Assembly (NCBI GenBank): GCA_019096065.1
Contig: JAGUCH010000001.1
Coordinates: 5,208,001-5,272,000, forward strand
Direction of reading: 5' to 3'
DNA: 64,000 nucleotides
Source of the DNA: Paracyclopina nana
Lineage: Eukaryota > Arthropoda > Copepoda > Cyclopoida > Cyclopettidae
Below are positions 1 to 14,000 of the stretch, piece after piece (within the stretch, counting starts at the first letter, position 1; every line of letters begins with the position of its first letter). The position numbers and the translations under genes are program-made. The notes under the pieces were generated by a model. It saw nothing but the letters and a program-made list of their open reading frames with translations, was not told the DNA's origin and did not search any database.

Positions 1-3000
1 TAGGCCACGATGAACCACACAAAAGACATCCAATTTTGACTCGAGGTTGGGTCAAGGAGGGAAAAAACCAGAGCAGCAAAGATGCATCGGCTTGTACACA
101 AAGCAGATAATTTTTTAAAATCATTCCTGAGGCTAATTTACCTCAAGGGAAAACTTCCCGTCAACACGGGGCGTTTCGGCAAACCACTATTTTACTATTT
201 TAGCTTTCTAAAAATCTGTCTAGCCGCGAAAGAAAGGATTTTAATGTGCTTTGGCTACCTACTGTCTGCGGCGAATGAAAAAGTTCCATTTATACCAGTA
301 CACTGGTAAGCTAACAACCCTTCCTATATCCATTAATAACACTAGCTTAAAAATGGCCAGACATGTTATTGCTAGTAAATCCCGCGGGAAGAGCCCGTAA
401 TTCTGAGTCAAGCACATCTGCAAGTGATGTCGCACAAAACCGCTCGGTTTCCTAAAGCCTCGAGAGTAACTGCAGCTTGCTTTGGGATTTGACATGTAAG
501 AAGTACCCTACAATCACAAGAAGGCTGCTGGCAGACCGAAAAATATCTTGTCGGGACAAAAAATGTGGAGATTTCTCCAACTTATCTGGCACTGGCTCCC
601 AATTTTAGCGTAGAATTGGCGATAAGAAAAAAAGACCCGCTTTTCTCTCGGGGCGGCCATGGAAAATTGCCACAGCCTACCATCGAGTGCCTGCTTTTTT
701 GCACAGACACACGGCAATTACATTCTTTGAAGTGAGAGTAAGAGATCTCGATTACTAAATGCTCACGACTTGAAATCATAAAGAGCATCTGAAGTGCTTG
801 CATTCGAAACTATAGCATGACCTCCTCCTTCCCGTTTCGCTCTGCCGTGTTGAGATTGATGGCCTGATCTCTCTGATATCATCTGCAAATCTACTGATGC
901 GCTGCTCAATACTCTGCCAAGTTTTGTATTACAAGTCATTAATTCTTCAGGAGGCTCTTGTACAAAAAGTGTAATCACCAGAATATTGAATCGCTTACCT
1001 TGGTGATACAAAAAAAGTTTCCCATGCAGCAGCATTTTTTGCAGGATCCAGCGACAGTTAGCCATTCAAATTTCGTGCAGAATATCTTTTAAAGCAGCAC
1101 GATGGTGGCCGGGATCAGAAAGTGCATCGAACCAGCTTCTTTTGTGTCAAATCGGACCCTTTTCAAGTTCCCATGGACAAGTTGTGCAAACTCACCCTCT
1201 TCGCTTTTTTTGAATTTAAAGGTCATTCATGAATAAAAATCGGCCTTTACCGCTAAGGATGATAGATTTCCGAGTTCTTCTGATGATTGGGGGGAAGGAA
1301 ATGAATACCAGTAGCTTTGCAGCGCGGCTGCTCAATAACTGGGCGAGAAAAATCGCTTTTTGCACACTTGGGTGTGGGCTGGCTGGATTTGTTGGGATAA
1401 CAAATAGACCTCTTAAAAGTCAATTTGTATTCTAATGCCAGCATGGAGATTTGTTCCACGAGGGAATACCACTTGACTTTGTGTAATACCATAAAATGTC
1501 AAGCAATAAACTTTTTTCTGATGATGGTTTCTTTTTTCCCCTTATCTAGCAGCGCATCTTTTTTAATAGCCATTGTCAAATTGAAAATGAAAACGGTTTG
1601 TTCAAGCTGCTGCAAGAAGAATTACGCGCGCGTGGCTTTATTGATCAAGATATATGATTCACTTGACGTCACTCCATTAATATTTCTCATTAAGTGGAAA
1701 AAGGTCTTTTTAAACACGTCTACTTACTCTTTGACCAGAAAAAGGCGAGTGTGCGAGTGTATCTAATGGAAGAGCCAGAGGGGGATTCAATTTACAATTA
1801 TGCATAGTCTTGGATGCGCAATTATGATGCCTGACTGACACTCAGATTTTTGGGTGCAATTTTTGCAACCTGTTCATTAGGCAGGTCAGCAAATTATAAT
1901 GAGCACGATAGAAAGCTGCGATAAAAAATCTCCTTCTCATCACCCATCGAGCCATAAATTTGAGCTCCGAAAATATGATGCTATCAGATGTGCGAGCACA
2001 CGACGATATTTGGACAATGGCGTCGTAAAAACATGAGCATTTTTGACGTGGATCAGGTGCAAAAGTCAATTTCAGGGCCTTGGGGCGGAAATCACGTGCT
2101 AAAAACTGATGGAAAAGCAGCTGGCCACTCATCCCAAAACCAAATTGGAGTGCAACTAACGTTGTGGCCTTCGCGCTCAGCTGGTAATTATAAAGCGAGT
2201 AACCTTCGTCACCCAACTGTAAATGGGGCGAGAAACTTCAACGTGAACAAGAAGATGCGTCCAATCGAGTAATTTGGAGCAGAACATTCAAGGACCTTTG
2301 AGCCAACATCTAGGCCATCATCATTAAGAGTCTTAAAAAGTGCCACAGGAGGAGAAAAGTCAAGCTCTTGACAGATTCCATTTACTATGCCAAAGCTGCT
2401 CCTGCTGCTGACCCCGAGCAAAAATCCATTATGATTCGAGAAGATTTCTTCATTCGAGAGACAATTTGCGTAGGGTGTGTGATAAATTGTGGCCCATATG
2501 TGCGTACAAATGGGCACACATCATCATAAGCCCGCAATTGGGAATACACCCGCTCGAGCAAATACTTTTTCACACAATTGAGTCGGAATGGTTCTCATTC
2601 TTTCAAACAAAAGCTTTAGACAACCCAACGACCGAAATAATTTGTCAAAACGCTGACCAATTGAGCCATTCCGTGCCTTGACTAGTCGTGAAGAGAACGT
2701 TGTTTTCACTATGATTTTTACGCAAGCATGCACACCCAATCTCAACATAAAAAATGATTCAGCAGGCAAGATGCGAGCTTTGTGAATGTAAATCACGCTT
2801 CTTCAGAAAGGATTTTTAGAAATCGATACATACAGCATGCGAAGTTACAGTTCACGAAAATGGAAAAAAACTGAACTTACTTTTTTAAGAAGGTGGCAGC
2901 CGCTATTGGAATGAAATCTGGTCGATGTGCGGGGAACGTTGCCCTGGTGGTGTCTATGGCCACTAACAATTAGAAGGAAATGCCACTGTTGAGGGGAATT

Positions 3001-6000
3001 AACTCGCACATGTAGTGTCCTGTTCACATGCTCCGAGTGAGTTTTGGGTTGCGTACTGAGTAAGGACTAGAACTAAACTGCATCCATCCGAGAAACTAAG
3101 GACAGCGAGCTGGCGTACGGACCCCCGGCCGTGAACCCTCGTGCAGTATTTCTCCATGATCCATCCCTTGAGCAGAAAGTGTGCCAGGAATTCGCCTATG
3201 CGGCCTCACCGGCGCAAGTCGCACCTACAAACTTGCTTCTGCTTGCTTGCGTACGACGCGCATCTTTCACCAGCAGCCTAATGCGGTTGCTCAGTCGCTA
3301 AGCCTAATTATTGAAAACAAACAGCTCCCGCGTCCATTTCGGCAATTCTACCCAAAGAAAGGGAAACCCAATTGAGCCCAGTTCTAAAGCTTCATTTATC
3401 AATCAGCCATGAAATGCACATGCTGGCATCAGGTATTTTTTTCATAACTTCATTTTTGAGCGTGAGAACTGGTTTATGTCCTGTTCATCTGAACCTCAAC
3501 CTCCTTGAGAAACTGAACAAAAATACCTTTTAAAATCTTTGAACGATAATTTCAAATGAGTCCTGAGGTAAAAGAAAACATAAGACTAAAGTCAACAAGC
3601 AAATTCATCCTTTTAAAATTAGAGTACTGAATTCTTGACATATGTTAAGCTTTCAAAAACTTACTTTTTGCCAGCAAATGTAGAGAAAGACGTCTACAAC
3701 TGTCCGAATTTACCAATAAAAAAAGCAATGTTAAATAGGTAGCTAGGTAGCCAGTAACTGCTTTACAATTTTCCATACATTATTAAGGTATTCTTTATGC
3801 AAGCGCATTATTCTATTGCTAGGCTCTAAAAGAAGGCCATTCAAAAAATTATCTGCTAGAGTGTTTATAGCTAGTTAAAATTCAAATGAGGGTAGCAAGC
3901 AAAAAGTAATAGAGGGCCCTCTTGGAGGAAAAGAATGGCTAAGGACAAGGACTAAAAATATTAGCAAAATCAATGACGCCGTTTGTTAATGAATCTTTTC
4001 TACATTGTTATTATGACCGCCATATGCTCATGCCGTTTTGGAATTGGATTTTCCTATAAGTGATCGAAGTAGCTGAAGACAATCAAAAACACAGCGATAA
4101 AGTCGAAGATTAGCCTAAATGTCTTTGAGGTCTGGCTCAGGCCAGTTTCCAGATAAACGATGCTAATCAGCTTACTGGAAATATCGATTTACAACAAATC
4201 TTTTGTTTCCCGTGACATGATCAAGTAGTAGTCACGGTCAGCAGATTGACAAAATCGCCCAATCACGGAATTGGCCGAGTGACAGCTCAATTGGCCTTGA
4301 TTGCGAAATGCTTGACCATCCTCCGGCCCAAAGATGAAAGTCGACGGGTTGGCAAATGGCCTGTAAGGAGAAGAAGACGGAGAAATTACCATCTTCTTGA
4401 CCTGCCGTCCGTCTAAAATTCATCCGCCTCCTTTTTTACGACATGGCGCAACTCATCTCCACTTACGCTTTTTTCAGCCTCATCGCACAAAAAGTGCAGC
4501 TTGCCAGCGAGTAATTTCACCACCGCGCCACTGTTAAAAGGCCTGGGCGTGGATGAATCGAAGTGACGAACAAATTTGACCTCAAACAGGCTTTACATGA
4601 AGAGGGCCTCTGGTTTTGGGTGAGGAATGCAAAGAGACGGCTCAAAATAAATTGCCTTTTTATATGCAAAAAAGGGGTGTCAAAATCTTGTATCACGATG
4701 GCGAGCTTGTTAAACATCATTGTTTTCATCACCTGGCTTGTCAACTCTTTTTTATGAAGCATCACAAGTACAAGATCCTAGATCACAGCAAGTGAAGTTT
4801 GATGGTTTCTCTTTTTTCCACTTCAAGTATGCATTGCATACTGTGCTATCCCCAAAATGGCAAGCGGAATTCGCGTTGGTTTTTCTGCTGTTATGCTAAA
4901 ATATGTAAATTGAGGGGTAAACAGGGCTGCAAACAGAAATCTACACAGCTGCTCCCTTTGAAACAGTGATTTGAACGACCTATTAATTTTGCTCGGACAA
5001 AAAAGTGCAGCGAGAGGAGAAAAGTTCACTTATATGGCGATTAGGAGAGCGCAATTTCGTTTATGCTAATCTCAATTGCAAGATATCATGCTATGAAAAA
5101 GTTGACATATGCAAACAGAATGCAAACTTGGAAAATTACTTTTACTACAGATTAATATGGTGGTTGCATGCTTGCTTGCAGCCTCGTGGTATAGAAAAAG
5201 ATTCGGTTAGAATGCGGACAATCCATTTGAATTTTGATGACTGATTTCAATGGAGGGAGGTAACCAAATGCACATGGAAAAGGGCCAGTCATTCTTTAGA
5301 TCAGAGAGGGCAATTTTTCTAGTTAGTTGAGTACCATCAATAAACTCTCAAATTCATGATGGTCGTACAACTTGCACACATGTGCTCTCAAAAGACTCCC
5401 TTTTGGATATGTTTGAAGCCTCTGCGCAAATGACGAGTGGGCATTTCCAACCAAATCCCACATTTTTGAGGCATTTTTTCCACGGCTATCCGTAGTTGAG
5501 CGAAAATTATTCATTAGCAATTGCTCGTGAAAGTTCAAAGAGATGCATGACGAATACGAATGTGAGCATTCCTTTAAATGCCCTTTCACTGCATGCGGTC
5601 ATTATTTGGCCAATTTTGCGCCTCCAAGTGAACCTCTCTATTCTTCTTTCCTCCAAAGAAGGTAGAAAAAGATCTTTTGATATGTTGATACGGCCAATAG
5701 ATTGACAATCTGTCTTCCGCCCGTAAAAATGCTACTTTCACCCAAACGATGCTAGGTTAGGCCGTGTTTGGATGAGATGCAAAATGTGGCGTACTAAGGA
5801 TGACCCATGAAGAAGCATGACAAAGCCGAATTTTTTCCCAACGAGAAATCCATGAATATGACAGAGAAAACACTGAGCCGCCTCAAAGCGACTGCTATTC
5901 GGCAAGGGCTAGCTGCTTGCATCAAGCGAGCCTCAAAGTCTCTTTTGATCATTGCACTGAAATCAACGAGTCATTAGGAAGCATTGCAAAGCATTTTTCA

Positions 6001-6579
6001 CTAGAAGAAAGCTAGTTGCATAATGTCAGTTCTAAAAAATCAATTACAGCAAGTTTGGGCACTAAAGGGTTTTTTTCCCGAGAAGAGAATGTGGGTACTA
6101 TGCCAAATGTCATTGGCAGCGTACGGCGGGCTTCGTTAAAAATTCAACCGCCGGGTGCTAAAAAAATTTAAGCTAGCACGTGTATTTTCATACTCTAGGG
6201 CCGTATCAAGCGGCCGCGGGTCAAGAAAAACCTGAAATGAAAGTTGATGTTTCCAGGTGAAAAGAGACACTCTTTTTTTTCCTTTGAGATCTTTGCGTAA
6301 ACATCCACGTGCATTCTTTCAATGAGAGTTTGTGTCATGCAAGCAGATGCTAGCCAGTGATCCCATAGGGCCCATCTAAAAAATTCCACGATTCTCAGCT
6401 TGACATGTTAACGGAGTAGACGCAGCGGTCAGTTCCAGTTTGGCTTGTTAGAGCTAATGGGTAATTGAGCTTTATGGATGATGCAAAAAGAAAAGATCCA
6501 AAAGTAAGATAGGGTTAACAGAAATGGCAGCAAGGCCACCCAGCGTGCTCTCTCTCTCTCTCTGCCTGCTCATCATCAT
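1..6579. other. gene-free stretch, left part of window
   Basis: I see no gene here. Open frames are short (about 100 codons or less), lie on both strands without splice-compatible neighbours, and resemble no family I know. Composition is AT-rich with frequent A and T runs. A short (CT)n tract lies at about 6548-6563, just before the transposon-like element that follows. Distal regulatory DNA or unannotatable non-coding exons cannot be excluded by reading. Confidence 0.6.
6548..6563. repeat. (CT)n dinucleotide repeat
   Basis: About eight CT units in a row, immediately left of the inverted-repeat element starting at 6580. A simple microsatellite; no function inferred. Confidence 0.85.
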
Positions 6580-8020
6580 TACCCAACCAGAAATTCGGTT
6601 TCACAATATCAAATCAATTCAGTCACAAAATGCACTGTAGCTATGTTTAGTCGGTATTGAAGAACACAAATCAGATACAAATTTGAAGAACTCAGCATGA
6701 TTTTTGTATTCTACAAACTTGTAGGGCATTAGTTATAACTAATCATCTTCAAAATTGGGTTACTCAAAGTTGAATCCCATTCATGAATCTCAATTCTAAT
6801 ATAAATTTGTGATGTATAGACTTGTTACCAAATTAGGTTATAATAAACCTTCATCAAGATTATATTCTACAAATTTATGCCTGGGTTGTTGGACTCATTT
6901 TTTTGCTGATTCTATTCCACAAACTTGTGGCTGATTTGAGAGATACAATACTTTCACAACTATGTATGACATAAATTTGTGCTGCCATTAAAAAAAAACA
7001 TTTTTAGCTGCCAAACTTCCACAAAGTTGAAACTTGATTGTGTTCCTCAATTTGACTCGAATTCATTTGCAAAAGAAGCAATGTTGATTATTTTCAATTA
7101 GAAGTTGAGTTCCACAAAATTCACTATCTCATGGATTTCAGCCTCAAATTGCCCGATTTGAGTGTCTCTTAAATAAGTAATAAAAGCCCTGCTTAACCTT
7201 TAGGAAAAATCAAAGAATAAACATTCTAGCTTAGCAAATTATTAAGAGATGGCTCTGCTATCAAACCTATTTTATTTAAAAGTAATTATACTTAAAACTT
7301 TGCTATGCATTGAGTGTATCAAAAAAGTTGCTAATAGCTTTCAGTCCAAACCAAGTTAGTATTGAGGTAAAAATAATTTTATTTTCAATATTATTATGGA
7401 AATATGAAATATTTAAAACAAATCAAGATGACAGTAAGTAAGAGAAGTTTGTAGACTAAAATATTATTTCTCACAAAAGTCCCTCTTAAGAAGGACACTA
7501 GCACATCATGTCTGATGTGAGAAAGACTTGCAAAGCCAGCCATCTATTGGCCAAAAGTCTAAATATATATGAATGATGCTCTCATTCCTAGCACCTTTTT
7601 CCTAATAGGTAATGCCAAAATTGGGGGAAATTCAAGTCTTTAACGGAGCTTAGTTGAGAACCTATTGTGACTCAATAGAAATAAGCAGCTGTTCCAAAAA
7701 TTAAAATATCATGGAATTTGTTGACAAATTGAGGACAATTTTTATCATATTTTGTACCAAAAATGAAGATCATTGGAAGTCTATTTTGAGCCAAATTTGT
7801 GAGGACAATTTAGTCTTACATTGAACTTGATTTGTGCCACTTTTGAAGCATCACCGCATAGACTCGCGACTGTTAAGGTTGAGCTTGCTAAGCTGAGTTC
7901 CACAAGAAAATGTGGTGCGTCACGGATTTCTGACACAAATCGGGAATATTGGGACACTTTTGAGTAACTCAAATTCACTCTTATTTAATCACAATTTTTT
8001 CAAAAATTTCTGGTTGGGTA
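6580..8020. mobile_element. non-autonomous DNA transposon candidate with 14-bp TIRs and TA flanks
   Basis: CCCAACCAGAAATT at 6582-6595 is matched by its exact reverse complement at 8005-8018. Each copy is flanked on the outside by TA, the target duplication typical of Tc1/mariner-type elements. The 1.44-kb interior is uniformly AT-rich and carries imperfect internal repeats of a word like ATTCTACAAACTTGTAGG (about 6710, 6865 and 6925). No transposase-like frame is visible; the longest minus-strand frame inside (7781-7978, 65 codons) is not recognisable. Inferred to be a non-autonomous element. The match is short, so chance similarity is possible but unlikely given exactness plus the TA flanks. 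Confidence 0.55.
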
Positions 8021-11000
8021 TGGTGCTTGTTTTCCCCGGCTAACATGCTTGACCTGAACTCTGCGCGCAAAATCGAGACAAAAATCCACAAAAGAGCTAA
8101 GTATGTCTTCCTGCCTAGCTTGACCATCTTGGGAATGATGATAGCCATCATCTGCTATTTTTCTCTGGAAAACTATTGCGGCCTGTCATCATGAATTTCT
8201 CCTCGGCCGGTGCTGCTGAGCAGTAAGCTATTTATACACACTTGCATCTTTTTTAAGCCCCAATGAAATTTATGCGGAACATTTTTATGGCTACCTCGCT
8301 CGCTAAGTGTTCCTTATAAGGCGTCAGTGCGATTCGGGCATGCAAAGTCCGGCTAAGATTCAGGCTAATCATCGAGAACCTACTTTTTCACCACATCAGA
8401 CAGCTACTGAACCCCCAAATTACACATTTCAGCACTTTTCTTCTTCGCGTGCTCTCCATTATTTTGAGGCGACAAATAAGGCCATTTTCACTTTGTTGTA
8501 GAAGCATGGTGAATTTTTATGATGTGCATTTACGTTCACGCAACGTCAAAATCATAATGAATTCCAATTTTTGCACTGCTGCTCCTCCTCGAGTTAAAAC
8601 TTGAGTATCAGCTTGATTGCAACATAAGCAGGATTTTTTCCCCTACAACTTAAAACTGGCCGTCTGCCATATAACTTTTACATGGGCACAATGCATAAGG
8701 ATGCAATGTACAGTAGGTAGCTGGCTACTTTCATCTGGCTGAGGCTGCTGATCATGTGAATCTTTTTGACTCGTTCAACAATGGGCATGAGCTTTTTCTC
8801 TCCAGATTGAAAAGAGATAGAATATCTGATGGAATTGCTTTGTGATGAGGCATTGAAGACGTTCATCGAACAATTTGAGTAAGAGCCAGAAAATTAATTT
8901 TGAATAGACCGGGAATGGCTGGTGACAAAAAAATGAAACAAATAAGTTTCGCAAACAGAGGTGTTCCCTCTATTCCGCGTTGAATTGAGTCACGAAGGGT
9001 TTCCTCACAGCCGCCGCCCAAAATTAATCAGATGATAAAGAATGTTTGGCTTACCGCAATAATTTCTCCAAGCGATATCCATTCTCAACTCGTCTTTGGA
9101 ATTTGGATGATGAATTTCTGATGATTGGCGAATGTCATCGAAAATCCAGTGTAATTTCGAGTTAAGACACGTTGGCCGAGTTTCCAGTCGAAACTTGAAA
9201 AATCTCGTCATTTTGCACGCTTGCTCTCTTCATCAGCTGACAATTTGTTTACTTTTAAAAGACTAAAGAGGCAACTGAAGTGTTGCGCGTCATAAGTTGG
9301 AATTTTTGTTTTGTTGATGGCTTTTTTTGGTATTGTTTGGCGTTTTACGCGCTCGCTTAAGTAGTACAACTAAAAAACAACATTTTCTTGAGCTGAAACG
9401 CTCAACTAGTTTTGTTTTGTCAACAAAAAAGACGAGCAGACCTTGGAGCAATCGATTTCAAGTTTCAACATGAATTATCGGTGTCAGCGTAGGAGAAAAT
9501 TGCTGGCCTTTTTCGACGGTTGCAGAGCAGCCATTTCGGGGAAACGAAGGTATGAGCAATGATTTTTGTTTTTTAAAAGATTCGGAGTGAATCGATGATT
9601 GTTTCCTTTTTTCCGCTTTTGCTTGCATGTTTGCAAAATAAAATGCATTTTGATGACTTAGAAGAGCATTCGTAGGTCACAGCAATGCAATACCTTCCTA
9701 AGGTTTCTCTCGTCCGATAGATAATTTATGGTAGATGATTTTAGCCAAGTGCAATTGTGTATTCCCAACTCGTGTGGCTTCACCCAAGAATGCCTCATTG
9801 TCACTCGATCGATAAATCGGACACGATGTATATTGTGGTAGTTTTAAGGTCAAAAGGGAAAACAGCCACTTGCGTAGAAGGCTTTTGCGACATCGAAGTT
9901 TGCCCACCACCCATTACTGTTATCACTACCAATGATACACGAATTATTGTTATTATTGAGTAATGCGAGGAGAGGAAAATAATTTCTCCCCTTATTTACA
10001 ACTATTATTACTTTCAAAGTGCTCTCAATGATTAAGGCTGGCATTTTGGCAAACTGACTTTTCCGTGGAAAAACAAGGTCAAGCATTGCCCATCTTCGCT
10101 GGTTGCGAAATGATAAAAATGTATTTGGAGCATGTGGTCCGGAATGGGCTCAGTGGGATACGAGCAATAAAAATCATGTCATCTCATCATCACAATTTCT
10201 TCATCCAACATTTCGTGAGGAGTGGGGCAAAAAGTTATGCGGCTTTTTCTTTGCTGCCCACCTTGCCAAAATACCAAAAAAAATCATCAAGACATGAGGG
10301 CCTACTTCAACGCCATCTCTTAGTAGCTCATCCTTGAGATGCGTCTTGGTGAACCAGGCTAATTAATGACTGTGATGAGCAAAAAATAGCCAGCGCTAAT
10401 GATGGCTAATGTTGGGCAATGCTTGGAAGACGAGACTGGCTTAATACGAAGAATCTTGAAAAGTGAATATTTTCAGAGAAAAGATGGGGTGAAAGCTGGG
10501 CGCGCGGCATTTATGGACTTTATTGATGTACTTAAAGTCGAAATGAGCCGGTGCTGAGGAACTATTTGACCTCACGTCGCGAGCTCATCTTCCAAAGAAT
10601 AGGGCTCAATATATTTCCCAAATGATGATGACCCGTTCTTTTTTTCATTCCACTTGATATCAGGGGGATGATTAATGAGCCTTGTTATTGCCCGTTTCAA
10701 GGCTACCCCGGGAAATTAGCAGCAATATCAATCAACAGAATTTGAGACGAAGAAGAAGTCTGGTGGCATTTCTTCCTCAAACCTGAACCGACAAAAGCCA
10801 GATTGATCACATTTGGAAAAATTTAACGGTGTCGGTGCCCATTATGCATGTGGAAGCAGCTACTTTATCAAGATGGATGCGATGATATTTCGGAGCCAAA
10901 AAAATGCTCGCCAATGCGCAAGCAATGGTGTAATTGCGCAAGTTCAACCATTTCTTATAATCATGGCTGCGAGATGGGCGACCACGAATGGATCCTCCTT

Positions 11001-14000
11001 CGTGTCGCATTAATGCAAAATTTGCCCATTTCACCCCGTGGCCATTTGCATAATTCCCTCCTCGAATCTGGCAGAGGCTGCTGCTTGTATGAAAGGGGGG
11101 TTGCGCAGCTGATTTGTAAAAATACCCCGTATCCACCACTATGCCAGCGATGATAACAGTGGCCAGAGCCTGGCTAATTGAATAAGTGACATTTCACTAC
11201 TCATGGGCTAGGCGATGATGCACTTCGACTAGTTTCGCAATGGTCAATTAGCGTATCGCCAACATCGTATCTCGTGCCCTGGGTTGGGTCTTTCTGGGCT
11301 GCAGGAGAAATTACCTGGATTTTGACAAAATTGCGTGACACTTTTCATCGCTGAGCTGCCTCTGCTGCTGGTTCATTGAGAAGCCATAATTTTTAAACCG
11401 ACGACGACATTAATCACGCCTTTTATGCACTTAGACATCATGCGCATAATGCTGCTTGAAAGCTCCATACATGATTAACTTCTCATTTTTGTCTGCCTCC
11501 TGCAATTTAAGACCATTTTATATGGGATGACAGCTTTAGAGCCACCAAACAGCTTGAGAGCTGGCTGAACTGGTTTCATAAAGAGTCAGATGAAAGTTGA
11601 CTGCTACCTAGTACACTAGCTGCATGCACCTCCAACACGAGGGGACATATGCAAGTTTTTATCTGATTTTGTTGGGGTGAGTTTAAGCCATTTAGTCATT
11701 GAAGACAATTTTGCCTGAATAATTGCTCTGCACTCCACTAGCCTGATGAGAGACAAAAGAAAGTCTAGACCTTCCTTTTCTGTGATCAGCGGCTAAGTCC
11801 TAATCAATATGCATACAGGGCCTAATGTGAAGCCCTACAACAACAGAGCATGACTTTGAGAAAAAATTCCGCTTGTTGTGCCACGTGGTGGTACTGAAGC
11901 ATGCCAAATGCTGCCGCCGGTGAATCAATTGACATTCACGACCACCGCCGCCGGACCGAGGCCCGAACAAATCTTAATCAGCTAAAGTCATCTCAATTCC
12001 CAAGTTTCTCCCCCCACGATCCGTAGCCTGTCATTTTACTAGTACTACTAAAATATGCAGCTTCCAGTTCGCGGGTTTTGCTACTCTATTTGACAAGCCT
12101 GAAATAGCTGTCGCAGCTGCTGGACCTTTTAGCATTCATGGATCTGCGATAGCCTGGTTTTTAGAAAAGTTTTCTGAGCCTACCCAAACTTTTCTTCATT
12201 CGCACCATTTAGCAATATTCCTACGCATGCCTTGCTAGGAAATCGCCCCAAAACTGCGACTCCGCTTGCCTGACCATTACGATATATGGTAAAAAAGCTC
12301 TCATACTGATGTAATGCGAGTTTTTGCCCAATGAACCGCTAAAGTAGAGATGGCGTGAAATCCACGAGCAAAAAATCACCGAGATGCTCCTTTGGCATGG
12401 AGATACGATAATTGTCTACGCCTGCAACGACCACCATCATTAGAATCCCATTATGCCCTAGTGTGATGATGTCAAGGCTGGAGTGATTTTCTTTTTTGTC
12501 ATCACACATCCCATGAGAAACTGTCGTTGATTAGATTGTGGATTTCCGGAGGTGCCCCATACTTTATGGTGCTGTTTTGCAATCGGCTCCTATCAAAGTT
12601 TGGCTTATTGCAAAGAACATTTCTCAGCTCACTTTATGCATTACAAGATGCCTTCATTCATTACTTCTCCTCTCTTCTTGTGCACACACAAAATACATGA
12701 TGACAAAGAAAAAAATTTGCGAGTCTTGGCTTCTGAACTTTCTTTTGAAATTAGCCGCGGCCATGCACAGCTCCAGCCATTTGCATTTCACTGCCATTAA
12801 TCAAAGAGTGACCGACTGACCCAAAATTGGAGGTATCTACTTTTTACAACACCTGGATGGATTCCTTTGGAATGTTCTCTCAAATTGGTGCAAGGTCACT
12901 GGAAAAATGCTGTCTGGCAAAGATAGGTGTGAGAACATTTTATCAGGCTAGGATATCTCGCTAACTATATAATATGGTCAAAAAGTGATTCTGAGCCGCA
13001 CCCATTAAAAAATGGTAGGAATTCCCCCTACGTACATTGAGTAATTCTTATAACTTTTGCTCTTGTGAAAATGGGTGGAGGATGAGACTGCAATTTGGCG
13101 AGAGAGAAAAACTAAGCGTTCGGACACGTCTGGAATCCCCATTTGAAAAAAGCAAAATGGAGACATCAAAAATAGAAAAGGAAGGACGTGCATGACATTT
13201 ACATCTATGCAGTAGTCGACTTTGTCGTCCTGGGCTCTTCATGTCTGACAATATCCTCAAAAATTGCTCAATGTGCCCAAGTCTTTAAAAAAAGGCACTG
13301 CTGGTGCTGAAAAATCCACAATTTCCCCTGCTCAACCTCGGTGCCCCCTGCAATTTGACCCCTTTTCTGCTTCGTCCGCAGATGATGCAGATCCGATCAA
13401 ATTCTTGGCACACACACTCATGGCACAGGTACCAACGAAGATGGATCCGGAAAAACAAGCGCATATTTAGGCCACTTCTGCCTCACGCACGTTTGCAGAT
13501 TCGTCTTATGCAAGGCATAAGAAAAAAGGGTCCCTCCTTTGGCTATCGTAAGTGCTGTAAAATTGCCTCGAGTTCAAGTACTGGGGCTGGAAAAAAGTAA
13601 AGCACAGATGGGACGAGCACATTATGCATGACCCCATCCTCTATGGGCTATGGTCGCCGTCGTCGGCTGTGGAATCCTGAAGGACGTTTACTGCTGGGTG
13701 AAAGTTTGGGTCGCGATGCGCGTGAACTTTTCTATACCCGGCTGAAGCATTATAAAGAATGCCCCCCCAAAGCAAAGTACTGGAGTGTGTGAGTGGATGG
13801 GTTACATTCCTCAGACGAAAATCTTCTCGTTAGAATGCATCAACAAATAGTGGGATTATTGCACAAGCTCTCTTTAGCCTTTTAGCTGGAACCTTCAGCT
13901 TCACCAAAAAAAACCAGTCAAAGGCATATGTTTTTAATTACTTTTCGGGGGAAAAGAGGGGGAAAGGTTCGCTTACCGAAATTAGATCGCAAGGTTGCCA

